Positions 11,401 to 23,518 of a DNA stretch of 64,000 bases are shown in pieces. The stretch covers positions 4,526,001 through 4,590,000 of the forward strand of contig NC_049562.1 in NCBI RefSeq assembly GCF_013368755.1. Direction: 5' to 3'. This DNA is from Talaromyces rugulosus. Taxonomy: Eukaryota > Ascomycota > Eurotiomycetes > Eurotiales > Trichocomaceae. Each line of letters starts with the position of its first letter. Position 1 is the first letter of the stretch. Made by a program: the position numbers and the translations under genes. The notes under the pieces were generated by a model. It was not told the DNA's origin, ran no database searches, and saw nothing but the letters and a program-made list of their open reading frames with translations.

Positions 11401-13145
11401 TGGCTGTCGGTTTGGGCAGATGCATATGACGGTAGGAGTATTAGTGACATCAACGTCGGATTTTACCTCTCTGTCTATGCAATTGCCATTCTGTCCTACC
11501 TGTTATTCCAGTTTTGCAATATCGTTTTCTTCCAGGCCGGTGGCTGGAGGGCAGCCAAAATGATGCACAACCAACTGTTACACGCTATTCTCTACGCTCC
11601 GGTATCATGGTTCGATCAGAATCCCATCGGACGAGCGATCAACCGATGCGGTAACGATACGAGATCCCTAGATGCAGTTTTGCCCGATTACTCTCTCAGG
11701 GTGATGGACAGCTGTCTCCGCTTTTTGATGCGTATTGCGAGTATCGCTTTTGTCATCCCAATCTTTGCTGTACCAGCCTGCATTGTATGCTGCATTGGCT
11801 TCATCATCGGTGAACTGTATACACGCACCCAAGTCGCCGTTCGACGGCTCTGTTCGGTAAATGTGTCGCCAATTTTCATACACTTTACCGACAGTGTGGC
11901 TGGAATGAGTGTCATTCGGGCCCGGAGCGGCATGGACCAACGGTTCCAAGGCTTACTGGCAGAAAGGGTTGCAGTATATGCGCGTGCCATGGAGGCACAG
12001 TTCAATTCAAACCGCTGGGTGTCGATTCGATCTGATTTATGCGCCGCAACAGTCACCACAGTGGCGGGAATTCTGGCTTATACTAGCAATGGGGATCCCG
12101 GCTTGGTTGGGTTTTCGTTGTCGAATGCAGTCGGGCTCGGCCAAGCGATTCTCATGCTTGTTCGTACAATGAACGAGCTGGAAGTAGAACTCAACTCCTT
12201 TCAACGAGTCAAAGAATATGTCAGCATCGAGCCGGAAGAAGCTGATGCCGCGTTGCAACCACGGCAATTGCCACCGGCTCACTGGCCATCGTCCGGCCAG
12301 GTCGAGTTCCACAACGTGACAGCGCGATACCACAATGGACCTAACGTCCTGCGAGATGTCAGCTTCGTCGCGCGACCTGGCGAGCGCATTGGAATCGTCG
12401 GCCGTACAGGCAGCGGAAAAAGCACGACAGGGCTGTCTTTGCTCCGATTTACGGACCTCGTATCAGGAAGCATCACGATCGACGGTGTCGACATCACCAC
12501 AATACCGCTGAACCGGCTGCGCACCAGTGTTGCGCTAATCCCACAGGACCCTGTTCTTTTCTCCGGTGATGTGCAGTCAAACCTTGATCCTTTCGGCGAA
12601 CTGGGTGAGACTGAACTGCAGGCCGCGTTATCGGCATGTTGCACGTCCATCCATATCACCACCAGTCTCGACGATGAGAACAGCAACAACAACAACAACA
12701 CCACTACAGCCTTGAGGCTTGATACCCCAGTTGCCGTGAACGGCGAGAATTTCAGCCAGGGTCAACGGCAAGTCCTTGGACTGGCGCGTGCAGTCAGCCG
12801 TCGCGCGAAGGTGGTGCTGCTCGATGAGGCGACTGCATCGGTCGACCAGGAGACAGATGAGCATATCCAGAAGCTTATTCGGTCCGAGTTCGCGGACTCG
12901 ACCATCATTGCGATTGCGCATCGGCTGAGAACGATTGTTGATTATGACCGGGTGATTGTCATGGGCGGAGGGGAGGTGCTTGAGTGAGTTACCTGATAAT
13001 ATTCTTTTTTTACCTCTCTATTCTAACTTTGTTTCCTAGAACTGGTACCCCGGCTGAGCTTATTGCGCGCAATGGCGTGTTTTGCGATATGCTGCGCAAT
13101 ACTGGTGAATACGCAGAGCTCGTGCGTATAGTCGAGCAGAAATAG
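8433..13145 (+). CDS. ABC transporter, ABCC/MRP subfamily (full-length with N-terminal TMD0-like region)
   Basis: Four exons (8433-8536, 8603-11235, 11303-12983, 13040-13145) give 1507 aa. The order is an N-terminal membrane region, TMD1, NBD1, TMD2, NBD2. NBD1 has Walker A GPTGCGKTS at 667, signature LSGGQKQR, Walker B TLLLDDIFSALD (Asp where the catalytic Glu usually sits) and the His loop VTHLP. NBD2 has Walker A GRTGSGKST at 1279, a degenerate signature FSQGQRQ, a complete Walker B LLDEATASVD and IAHRL. This asymmetry is the rule in ABCC proteins. NBD2 carries an Asn/Thr run encoded by AAC repeats near 12673-12705. The exon 3 acceptor is the second AG (11302), which restores the frame. 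The likely role is ATP-driven export or vacuolar sequestration of conjugates or drugs; the substrate is not predictable. Confidence 0.9.
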
Positions 13146-14393
13146 AGAATGGGTTTTTTCATTAGTAGAAACCACATTTACGGTGTTTGACGTATTTTTG
13201 AATCATGAAATTATGCCATGAATGAATGTACATGTTTCAATAGACGGGGCCGAACAAAAATTTGGAGTTGTGTTTGATATCAATTGATCTCAATTGGCCA
13301 CTTGTATGTAACATTGGAAATTTTTGGCCAAAAGAAGCTAAAATTACCAGACCCGCTCTCAAAATAGGCTTAATAAACCAACCAACGGGATAGGCGTTGC
13401 ATTATGGGCGACGACATTAAAAGTCCGACCACGGTATGTAGGCGTGCCCTAATGTCGACATTCGAATTGCCAAAATAGGAAAATTGGCGCCTAACTGCCC
13501 GAGGCACCTGCCAGCCATCAAGTCACAGTAGCAGTTGTAATAGTAGCTTCTTTCGGAAGTTTTCAGTGACTCATACGACATTTGAAAGTACAGTCGTGAA
13601 ATGATGTGTTGTTATTCGATTAACATATACAACTCAACCTTTGCTACACCCGAACAACATCCGTTACCTACTCACTTTAATGTTAATGAAACTATTTTCT
13701 ATAAATATTAGACAACTACTCTTATTTCAGGTTCAATAAGACGATAAGTGATCATCGTTAATCATAAATGAAAATATTATAACTCGGTAAACTCATCGTC
13801 CATCATATGCTAGGAACTCGCGCCGAGATTGCCGATGATCGGTATAGAGGCCGGATTCTTTTCCGAACCAACTGCAAAATTTTCTCTTTTTCTGGTTCTG
13901 GGCCCTTTCTAACCTGTTTTTGCTCTAGTTTATCTGTCACAATATACGCTGAATGGTCAGATGCCTCTGGACCCCCTCTATTCAAGTTTGCTCAGCGTTG
14001 CCTTTCAGAAACCCTAGAGGCGATCACCGATAGAAGGGTTGGTGGTGATTGGGCGGATCAGCATATAGTGAGGTTTTTTTGTAGTTCTGGCGGTGGCCAG
14101 GTTGGAGTCTAATTAATGCGTATGACTCAAAGGGGCTTTGATCCTTGTCTCTTTGATTATTATTTAATTTTTCTTGATTCGTATTTCTTTTTCCTTGCAC
14201 CGCTTCTCGGATGTTGTCGATACATTCCAATTGCTTTCAAAGAATCCTAACGGCCGCACAGGTTGATGATCTACATTTGCCCTTATTTTTCGCTCGATCA
14301 ACATTGAATCGATCAATTGATTCATAGCTTAACCGGCTCTCTTCCCTATGGGTACCACATAAATATCTCGATCACTAGCCTAGAAACACGACA
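13146..14393. other. Intergenic region with two TGACTCA sites
   Basis: This 1.25-kb region lies between the ABC stop and the second MFS start. It is AT-rich around 13600-13800. TGACTCA, the Gcn4/CpcA (AP-1-like) core, occurs at 13567-13573 and 14123-14129. Yap1-like factors also use related sites. A 101-codon open frame at 13807 has no family look. Confidence 0.45.
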
Positions 14394-16167
14394 ATGGCAG
14401 GCGAAACTGGCTCCGTTCATTCGGAAAAAGTAGCGTCCAACCGCTCGTCCTCTGGCAGTTCGCTCTCACGAACAACATCTTCTGATAGCACAGATGTAAT
14501 TGGCCGCGTGCCTACGGATGATCAACCTGAAAATACCAGGAACGACATGGAAAAGGGCATTGCAGCTCTGGAGACCACACCTACAAAGGACAGCAATTTG
14601 AACAATAATAACAACAACAACCTGGACCTAATCCGAAGCCATGTTTCTCATCAAGAAATGCACGCATCTAATGATGCCTATCGTGAAGAAAACGCAGAGC
14701 AGTATCTGCGTTTCTCGCCAGCGCGCAAAATGGTCATAGTCGCTATTTTGTCCTATTCTTCGTTTCTGGCGCCGGTCTCGTCGACCTCGATTCTTCCCGC
14801 TGTCCCAGAGGTTGCCGAGACGTTCAATACGACTGGTAGCATGATCAACGCGAGTAATGCTGTGTTTCTGGTGTTCATGGGCCTTTCGTCGACCTTTTGG
14901 GGGACTTTCAGCCAGATTCTAGGGAGACGACCGGTTGGTGTTCATTTTCCGGTTTTATAAACAGAAGGACAGTGCTAACGATGCATTGTTTAGATGTCCT
15001 TTTGGAGCTCCTTTCTTTTCTTCGTGTTTAGCTTGGCTACTGCACTATCTCCCAATTTGCCGGCATATTTCATCTTCCGAGCTCTCACTGCCTTTCAAGG
15101 GACGTCATTCCTCGTCGTGGGGAGTGCGTCAATCAGTGATATCTACACGCCTACAGAAAGAGCCACAGCACTGGCATGGTTCCTGTGTGGTGCGCTGGTC
15201 GGACCGGCCTTGGGACCGTTCCTTGGTGTACGTCTATCCTCTCTTTGACTAAAACATGGCAAAATGCTTACAATGTGGTTAATCACAGGGCGTCATCGTA
15301 ACTTACCGATCATGGAGAGTGATCTTCTGGCTTCAAAGTGCACTCGCGGGACTAGCATTCGTCCTGGTCGCCCTCTTCATTCCCGAAACAATTCCACACA
15401 AGTCTATTTCGGACTTGTCCGATCTCTCGCCTATGCAAAAGACCCGTGCTATCTGCCAGCGCATGAATCCAATCCGAGTCATTGTGCTTCTTTTCGAGTA
15501 CCCAAATCTCTTCTTTGCCGCAGTTACTTCGGCTGCTTTGGTCTGGAACCAATATTCACTCCTCACCCCGATCACGTACGTGCTTAATCCGCGCTTCAAC
15601 CTCACCACACCGATGGAATCCGGCCTGTTCTACCTAGCCCCCGGGTGCGGCTACATGTTTGGCACCCTTTTTGGTGGCCGCTACGCCGATTACGTGGTCC
15701 GAAAATGGATCCGCAAGCGTGACGGCGTGCGAGTCCCCGAAGACCGCCTAAAGTCGTGTCTTATCTTCGTTGGTATCATCATTCCGGGTTGGATTCTGAT
15801 CTACGGATGGACAGTTGAGAAGGCAGTCGGTGGAATCCCCGTGCCCGTGATCGCCATGTTCTTACAGGGCGTTGCTCAGCTGTTCTGCTTCCCCAGTCTA
15901 AATACGTATTGCCTAGACGTGATGCAGTCCAAGGGCAGAAGCGCCGAGGTAGTTGCCGGTAACTACATGTTCCGATATGCATTTGGAGCGCTGGGCACGG
16001 GCGTCGTGCTGCCAGCTGTCGAGGCAATGGGGGTCGGTTGGTTCAGCGTCATATCGGCCGCGTTCCTGATCCTCTCTGGCCTTCTCATGTGGCTAACGAC
16101 GGTATTTGGGGCGGGCTGGAGACAACGGGTCGACGAGAAGAGAAGCCGCAAGACAGCGGAGCAATGA
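14394..16167 (+). CDS. MFS drug:H+ antiporter, DHA1 family (Qdr/Aqr-like)
   Basis: Three exons (14394-14933, 14994-15227, 15289-16167) give 550 aa. A polar N-tail of about 110 residues, with an Asn run encoded by AAT/AAC repeats, precedes RFSPARKMV and the first membrane helix. Visible motifs are GRR at the loop 2-3 position (motif A), and GALVGPALGPFLGG, which spans the second splice junction and is the antiporter motif C. About 12 membrane helices are apparent. The N-terminal layout resembles the yeast Qdr/Aqr pumps for organic acids, polyamines and drugs, but the substrate cannot be read. It is the third exporter in a row in this window. Confidence 0.87.
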
Positions 16168-16770
16168 AATCTAGCGTAGCTGGTTATTGATGGAGCATAA
16201 TGAATAACATATCTTTTTAACGAGTTCTTTAATGAATGAAGACCCGGTTCAACATCACTCGCGCTGCTCATGGAGAAAGGACGGTTGTTGGCAAGTGGTC
16301 GCGTGACGTCTTTCACATGGGTGCAACAGAGGTACAACATGGCCCTTCTCGAAGCGAGCCGTGAGCACAGCGGATTCGACTAAGCAACGAATGCACCCCT
16401 GGCGTGGCTTAGCTTTTTAGGGGCTGATCGGTGTCTTGAGAGAGGTGGTGGTTCGACCGATCACGCCGTGCCACGCAGGCTGCAGGCGATCACGGGGCGG
16501 CCATACCGGATCGGGAAGGCGTGACGTCGGCGGGTCGCGTGGAGGAGGCAGTGGGCACTGGGAGGGAACACGCAGCGAACAGAACACTGCAACAGTCATG
16601 CTCCACCACCAAATGCCACACTTCGCATGGAGAGAACCGCTTGATCTTGTCTCTATATAGATATCTCTGCGTCTGTGTTCGCCCCGGCACAGAACCTAAT
16701 TCGATTACCCTTTTTTTTTTTGGTCCTTACAAGGTGCTGCCCGCTTGCTGCCTAGAGTACCTGTGTCACT
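16168..16770. other. Intergenic region, partly GC-rich
   Basis: This is the promoter side of the oxysterol-binding protein gene. Positions 16430-16600 are GC-rich, with a T run of about 10 near 16711. No gene was recognised. Confidence 0.45.
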
Positions 16771-18208
16771 ATGGCTGCCAGTCAAGATGCCAGCAAGAGC
16801 TCTTCTTGGACGAGCTTCTTGAAGGTAAAATATATCCAATTTTCTCTCCGGCACAATATAGCAGTGATCCAAGAGCTAATAATCACCCGGCGCAGTCGAT
16901 TGCCTCGTTCAATGGAGACCTCTCCTCTCTAACGGCCCCTCCGTTCATCCTCTCGTCGACCTCCCTGACCGAATACTCTGCCTACTGGGGCGAACACCCC
17001 GCGCTCCTCGTTGCGCCGGCGCGCGAGTCCGATCCTGAGAAGAGAGCGCTGCTTGTGATGAAATGGTTCCTGAGCACATTGCACCAGCAGTACTGCACCC
17101 GCAGCGAGAAACTAGGCAGCGAGAAAAAGCCGCTCAACCCGTTCCTAGGCGAATTGTTTCTAGGAAAATGGGTTGAAAGCGAGGATATCGGCGACACCCA
17201 GCTCATCAGTGAGCAAGTGAGGTATGGTGGACATTATTCTTTTCGCATTTGATACACTGCCATGGCGACTGACTGACTGCTTGTGTGGGTAGCCACCACC
17301 CTCCGGCCACGGCGTATTCAATTGTGAACGACAAACATGGCGTTGAGGTCAGTGTCTCCTAGAGCACTCTTGATGGAACTTCTCACTAACACAATATACA
17401 GCTCCAAGGCTACAATGCTCAAAAAGCTTCTTTTTCTAGCACGATTCAGGTGAAGCAGTTAGGCCACGCGCTCCTCACTGTGACACCTCCCGGCAAAGAC
17501 AAGAGCAACCCCGCCGAATTAGAGACCTACCTCATTACGCTCCCCAGCCTGCATATCGAGTCACTCATCTATGGCACACCCTATGTCGAGTTGGAAAAAA
17601 CCGCCAGGATTGCTAGCTCGACTGGCTACATTGCCAAGATTGACTTCTCCGGAAAAGGGTGGCTGAGCGGAAAGAAGAATACATTCACCGCAGTTCTCTA
17701 CCATGAACGCGAAGGGGAGAAACACCCCATATATACTGCCGATGGCCAGTGGTCGAATAGTTTCACCCTTCGAGATGGGCGTACCAAGAAGGACATAGAG
17801 ACCTTCACCGTAAGCAACATGAAGACGACGCCTCTCACCCTCGCGGCGTTGGAAGAACAGGACGCATACGAGAGCCGACGTGCTTGGAAAGATGTTGCGT
17901 CTGCCATCGAGCGCGGCGACATGGATACTACATCTGCCGCCAAATCCAAGATTGAGGTCGCCCAGCGCCAACTGCGCAAGAAGGAGAAAGACGAAAACAA
18001 GGAGTGGCAGCGCCGGTTCTTCCGACGCGTCAATGAGAAGGAAGACGAGACTTTTATGCGACTGGCCACTATGCTCGATCTTACCACTGGCAATGGTGCA
18101 GGCATCGAAAGCGACCGGACTGGCGGCGTCTGGAGATTCGATAAGGCCAAGGCAGCAGATGCGAAGCCGCCTTACCACGAGGGTGGGAGCGAGGGATTGG
18201 GGTATTGA
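16771..18208 (+). CDS. kes1: Oxysterol-binding protein, Kes1/Osh4 type
   Basis: Four exons (16771-16824, 16896-17221, 17293-17347, 17402-18208) give 413 aa, close to yeast Osh4 (434). It is a stand-alone ORD without PH or ankyrin domains. The family fingerprint EQVSHHPP is at 124-131 and is rebuilt across the exon 2/3 junction; NPFLGE precedes it at about residue 100. The C-terminal [19 protein letters not shown] matches the tail of the family. The protein exchanges sterol for PI4P between membranes and in yeast restrains Golgi secretion. The start gives [13 protein letters not shown], followed by a short intron. Confidence 0.93.
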
Positions 18209-18639
18209 TTTTATTTTCTATTTTCTTGGAAACGAGCGTGTCGAAGGTTGCGATTGTCTCAAAAGAAAGGCTTAATCATCGTAGACTCGCACAGTCTCTG
18301 CCATGCAGTAAGTACGATGTACTTAAATGGGTGTACTGCATATGGTAATACCAGGATTAATATAATTTCATTTTGAATAGATATGTGTTCTGCTATATTG
18401 AATAGAATAAAACTAGGCTGCGTATTAAATGTTGCTTAGTTTGCTCTCTTTTTCCAGCGAACCACGACTGTTTGCCCGTTTGGCCCGTTTTGCTCTCAAC
18501 ATACACCGCCGAGTACCTGCTCGATTCACAACATGGCATCTCCAGCTCCACAGCGTGCAGCTCTTTCTGCTTCTTCTTCCCTCTTGACAAACAACATCCC
18601 CGTACATCCTGATCCTCGCAACAGTCCATCAAACAAGAC
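18209..18639. other. Intergenic region
   Basis: This holds the 3' flank of the OSBP gene and the probable promoter/5' UTR of the next gene. An open frame from 18533 overlaps the next gene out of frame and looks like a shadow. Confidence 0.4.
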
Positions 18640-19991
18640 ATGTCCAACCACCCACGAATCTTTCGGGCAAACAGCAGCGACGCCGCCCAAGACATGTCTG
18701 ACGCCAACAACCAACGCAGAAAGTCTAACGCATCCAGCCTGTCAGAATTCCCAGCAGCAGCAAGCACTTCAAAGAGCAGTAAAAAGGAGGGCCTTTTTGG
18801 CAATGCTGCTGTCAATGCTGCTGTCAATGCTGCTATTAGTGGCCTTGCAAGTACCCCGACTGGCAGTGACCACAACAGTAACCTCGGGTTTAGACCTGTG
18901 AAATGGGACAACAGTACAGGCTTTGATAGTGCCTTCTTAGTCAATGGAAAGCACGCGCTCACTCATCAATCCGGTCTTAATTTTAGCAGCCCTCCGTCTA
19001 TGACCTCGACACCGCCCGTCGCCATGTTTGAGTTCACCCCAGGGAACTCCTCGTTCGGCCCAGCAGAAACAAACCCTGTCAACAACAGTCATAAAAGTCG
19101 TGTTAGCGACATGGGATCCCCATTCGGCTCTGGTGCTGTTCTAAACAACTTGTTTGGAAATACTCCATCTGCCACGATCGGCGGCGATACGCCTGGGCAG
19201 CCCACGACAAACGAAAGGGAAGAAGGAACCCCCGATGAGTCGACACTGCCACCTGGTTTCGCTTCTCCAGAAGAGTTGGATTTTCTTTTAAAGCCTCGTG
19301 ATGCACTGCGTCACTTTGGTTCTGTCTATCTGGGCAGGAATAGTGGTGCCAGGCGCTCAGCTTCTTTCCCCAAAGCCCATGGCAAGCCGAATAGCAAACC
19401 GCGTCCTGTGGCTGCAACAGGGTCAGTGCAAGTGACGCCAGCACCTCCCCAGAATAACCAGCAGCAACAACTCCAAGAACAACACCAGCCTTGGTCACTT
19501 CTCGATGACAATTCAAAACCGCTGCTGAATATTGCTACTACCAGCCTACCTCAACTATCAACATCTCGCACTTCTGCCGAGCAGAAAACCTCTCCAGAGT
19601 GGCTCGGCATCATCAATACCGAACTCAAATCTTTGACGCAACACATCAAAATCTCGGGTACAGGCCAACAAGCCAAACTATACGAAATCGCGGCTTTACT
19701 CGGGGAGATAAAAAAACAGCAAAAGAAAGACTCTGAAGCGTTGGCCAAGGCTCTCCAGACCAGAGAAGATCAGAACAAGAAGGGATTGGATGGATTTGTG
19801 GATGATTCGTTGAAATTCATGGTTGAAGTCGTGAGTATATATCTTTTCTTTTGCCTTCAGATCTCCATTTCAAGGGTGAATATACTAATTGACTTGGATA
19901 GTTGCTCTTGTGCTTTCTCTGCATTGGTATTCTGCTACAGTACCAATCATACTCTTTCCAGGCGGAGAAACTGTTTAGCAAATTGACATGA
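18640..19991 (+). CDS. Uncharacterised protein with disordered N-part and C-terminal membrane helix
   Basis: Two exons (18640-19830, 19902-19991) give 426 aa. Splicing at GTGAGT/GATAG places a hydrophobic stretch (VLLLCFLCIGILLQY) near residues 397-411 followed by a short basic tail, the layout of a tail-anchored or bitopic membrane protein. The first 380 residues are mostly Ser/Asn/Pro/Gln-rich and probably disordered, with short aromatic FG-like spots. A tandem NAAVNAAVNAAI repeat starts near residue 54, and a Lys-rich possible coiled coil (IAALLGEIKKQQKKDSEALA) lies before the helix. I recognise no named family. A nuclear envelope or ER location is possible, but this is inference only. Confidence 0.65.
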
Positions 19992-20825
19992 TTTTACAAC
20001 CTACGACTTATTTGGGTAAAACCAGAGAACAAGAGACACTGCAATAAAGCTTATTGGACTGGTGGGACATTCTATTACTTTGTTTTAGCTGCTACTATTC
20101 TACTTGATTCAATACCTCACTTATATGCCAAGGAGAACGACAACGTTGTATGCCTTAGCCTATGAGTTGATAGATGTACTATGATAATAATAATGAAGCC
20201 AATGCAATAGCTAAATAGAGAAAACACAAATTGATTGACAATGTCAACGATATCCGGGGTAGCAAACTACGTCAGTCAAGCTGACTGATTAATGTATTTG
20301 TTTATCCCCCCAATACTAGAAAAGCGGTGATACTAAAAAGATGTCTAAAGTCTGGCAGTCCAACAAAATTGATCGTTTCAATTATGACATTTCTTGGTTG
20401 TCGTGGCATCAAAACATGGCAGTGACTTGACTATAAACCCCAAGTTCACAAGCATCAAGATGGGAAAAAAAAGACGAAAAAAACACAAAAGCCAAGCACC
20501 CACTCCGTAGTGCATGAGAAGAGTTGCGTGTTATACGTGATACAGACAGAATAAAAGAAATAGAGCACACAATATCTGGTAAAAGATATAAAAAGTAAGA
20601 CACAAGTAACCGTATGGCTCCTCCATTTTTCCCCCTTCCCAAATGTCGATCACAGTAAAAGAACATAAGACCGAATGATAGCATGATAGTGATAGAACAA
20701 CACAGCGAGAGAGCACTTCCCTTTGCTGATTTTTTTCAGATAACATCATGAGGAAATAAAAAGAAGAAAAAAGAGAGCAATCAAATCGAAGAAATGAACG
20801 CCTTAAGACTCATCCCTTGTGTAAT
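19992..20825. other. Convergent 3' intergenic region
   Basis: This is an AT-rich spacer between convergent genes and probably includes a long def1 3' UTR. No conserved frame was seen. Confidence 0.45.
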
Positions 20826-23518
20826 TTAATGACCGTAGTTACCACCCCAGCCTCCGCGTCCCGAGTTCCCATAGTAATTTCCGAATCCTGCAGCGCCGTA
20901 GTTACCGTACGCGCTTCCCTGGTGGTGGTTTTGGGTCACACCACCAGCTTGGTGGCCCCCAAGACCACCGAGGCCACCGCCGTATTGCTGGTTCAAATGG
21001 GGATAGCCGGCAAAACCCTGCTGGCCCTGTTGACCTTGGAGAGGAGGCAGCGCACTCTGCGACTGAGGTTGTCCGGGAATGCTGTTGGTGGCCGAGCCGG
21101 GGCGATTAGCCTGACCAAGTGATGGACTGGGTCCACCAGTCTTGGTCGTTTCAAAACCCTTGCTGGGTTCCTCCGAGCTCACTGGCTGTTGGGACAGCTG
21201 GTGGTTTTGCCCAAAGCCAGACTGAGAGCGTCCAAATACATCGGGCACGCCAGATCCGAAAGTGGTGTTACTGGCAGCCGTGGATGGCTGGTTCTCCGGC
21301 TGAGCAGATCCAGTTCGGCCGTACACAGAATCACGGGCGGGCAGGCTTTGGTTGAAGCCACCAGCGTTGCCGGGAGACGAAGAGTGGTCGTAGGAAAATG
21401 GTTGCCCGTACATGCCACCTTTGCCGTACGGGGCGTATTGGTTGCCATAGCCGTACTGGTTGTTGTGAGGCATGTAGTGATCCTCGTAGCGTCGGGCATC
21501 ATCGTACATAGGGCGGTTACGGCCATACTGCTGCTGCTGCTGCTGCGTCATATTCATGTAAGATTGGGCGTAGTGGGGTTGCGAATAATAAGGGTACGCA
21601 TAGCCATAGCCAGCGTGGCCCCCCTGGACACCTGGAATATGCTGAGCAGATGGCTGTTGCGATTGAGTAGTAGCCGGCAGAGTAGGGTTGGGAGTGTTCT
21701 GGCCACTGCCAGGAGCTTCAGCTTGCCCGTAACGACCTGGGGCTTGAGTTGCAGGAATTTGAGGTTGTCCCTCAGCTCCAGAAACCCCAAATCCGGTCGC
21801 GCCTCGCTGGGCAGTCGAGTCCTGCGACGGGTAACCATAGTAGTTGTACGGCAAGCGTTGCTGATCGGCGGCATAGAACGGAGAGTAATCGCCAGCACTC
21901 GTTACAGCAGCCTGGGCCGGCGCTTGGTGAGAGAATGGCTCTTGAGTTTGAGCCGGGGTAGTTTGTTGAGTAAAAGGGTCGTAAGGTTTCTGTGCATCAG
22001 TGTATCGGCTAAAGTCGGTAAAAGACGCAGCATCGGATGAGACTGCTTGCGGGACAGGTGGTAAGCCTGGAGCAGGACGAGCAACAGTTGGGGTTTCGGC
22101 AGATGGTTGATGCACCTGGGGAGGGGGGAAGGAGGCACGAGGAGCGACAGGGGAGTGCTGAGGTGGCTGGGGCCGAGTTTCAGCGTTCTCCCGTTGGTCA
22201 TCAATGTCGGCCGAATCATTTCCATTCAAACCCATACTGCCGAACTGAACGGCAGCTCGATCAACAGCGTGGTTCGCAGGCATGACAACGGCTTCCTGTT
22301 GCTCGAGAACGCGGCGCTGGAAGCTGGAAGCACGACCTTGCGAAGCAGTTGCTTTAAACGCCGAGGTCGCATAGCCAGATGCATTGTTGCGGTTTTGAGG
22401 TGTAACCGGAGGTAGGGAGGAGGGATCTTGGACGCTGGCAACGGTGCTAGCTGCCGTCACGGTGGCGGGAGGCACGGAGACATCAGGTACCTGAGCAAGG
22501 TTCGTTTTAGTCAAATCATCTCCTGGGGCTTCGAGAGAAAGAGAGGACGCAATTTCAGGTACGGGTGGAACGGGGGCCTGTACGTGTACTTTTTCCTGAG
22601 GGATTTCAGGAACGGCCGGTGTAGGAAGCGTAGTGGCAGAGGCTGTAGGCTGGGACTCAATCGTGGGTTCGGCAGGTACGGCTGGAGCTGGAGCGGCTGG
22701 AGGAGCCTTCTTTTGCGGTGGAGGAGGAGTTGGTTTAGCGAACAAGCTGGCCCACCCCTTTTTCGCAGGTTCGGGGGCCTTCGACGCCTCCTTGGTACTC
22801 TCAGCAGGTTCGTTAGCTTCTCCAACGCTCGCCACAGGGTTTGATGGGGCTGCTTCAGTGGTTGTCGGCGCGGCTGTGGAAATGGATGGGTCGATGCTCT
22901 CAGTAACAGTAGCGGGCTTTTCTCCACGCACACCATTACCCTGAGCACCAGCTCGGCCGCCTCGGCCACCTCGGCCGCGATCACCACGGGCACGACCGCC
23001 ACGGGCCTCAAATCCTCCACGCCCACGGCCACTGCGAGCAGCTGCAGGGCCTGTTTCGGTGGCGGCGTGGGGTTTCGGTGCGTCCTTGGGCTTTGATCGA
23101 GACTTGTCGGTACTCTTTTTTTTCACTTCACCCCATTGAGAAGCATTACCTAAGTCCCACCTGTTAGTGATCAACCATTCATCGCGGGAGAGTTGTTTTG
23201 GGTTCCAAGCTTACCCTCACTAATGTGCTCGATCGCACTTTCGAGGACACCATTTGCATCCTCAAGGGCAAAGACTAGGTCCTCGTCCGTCCAGTCGGGG
23301 AAAAGCTCTTTCAGAGTAGGCAGATCGCTTGCGTACTTCTTCTTCAATTGACCAATGTCGCCTTCGTCTTCAAATGATGCGGGCGTTGAAGTGCTGTCGG
23401 CGTCAACCCTGCCCGATCGAGTACCTCCTCGACCACCTCTGGAACTGTAGCCTCCTCGTCCACCTCGGGCTGCACCGCGCCCACGCGGAGCTTGATTTCT
23501 GGATAAAACTTCAGACAT
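20826..23518 (-). CDS. def1: RNA polymerase II degradation factor Def1 (CUE domain, Gln-rich C-terminus)
   Basis: Two exons (23518-23215, 23149-20826) give 875 aa. An RGG-rich N-terminus (RGRGAARGGRGGYSSRGG) is followed by a CUE-like ubiquitin-binding domain at about 62-102 (TLKELFPDWTDEDLVFALED). A short basic linker (QWGEVKKKSTDK) follows, then about 700 residues of low-complexity Pro/Ala, Gln and Tyr/Gly-rich sequence. This matches fungal Def1, which recruits elongin-cullin ligase to stalled RNA polymerase II; in yeast the C-terminus is clipped to let the protein enter the nucleus. The intron must end at the second AG (23150), because the first gives an in-frame stop. The frame is open further upstream, so an N-terminal extension cannot be excluded. 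Confidence 0.88.

Noticed and set aside
13803..14112. Overlapping open frames on both strands before the second MFS gene
   Set aside because: Short, mutually exclusive, without family similarity.
18533..18901. Open frame overlapping the 426-aa gene in another frame
   Set aside because: Same DNA gives a longer, better-supported frame from 18640; no family look.
21189..22040. 283-codon open frame antisense to def1
   Set aside because: Lies opposite the repetitive Gln/Tyr/Gly-rich part of Def1; low-complexity translation.
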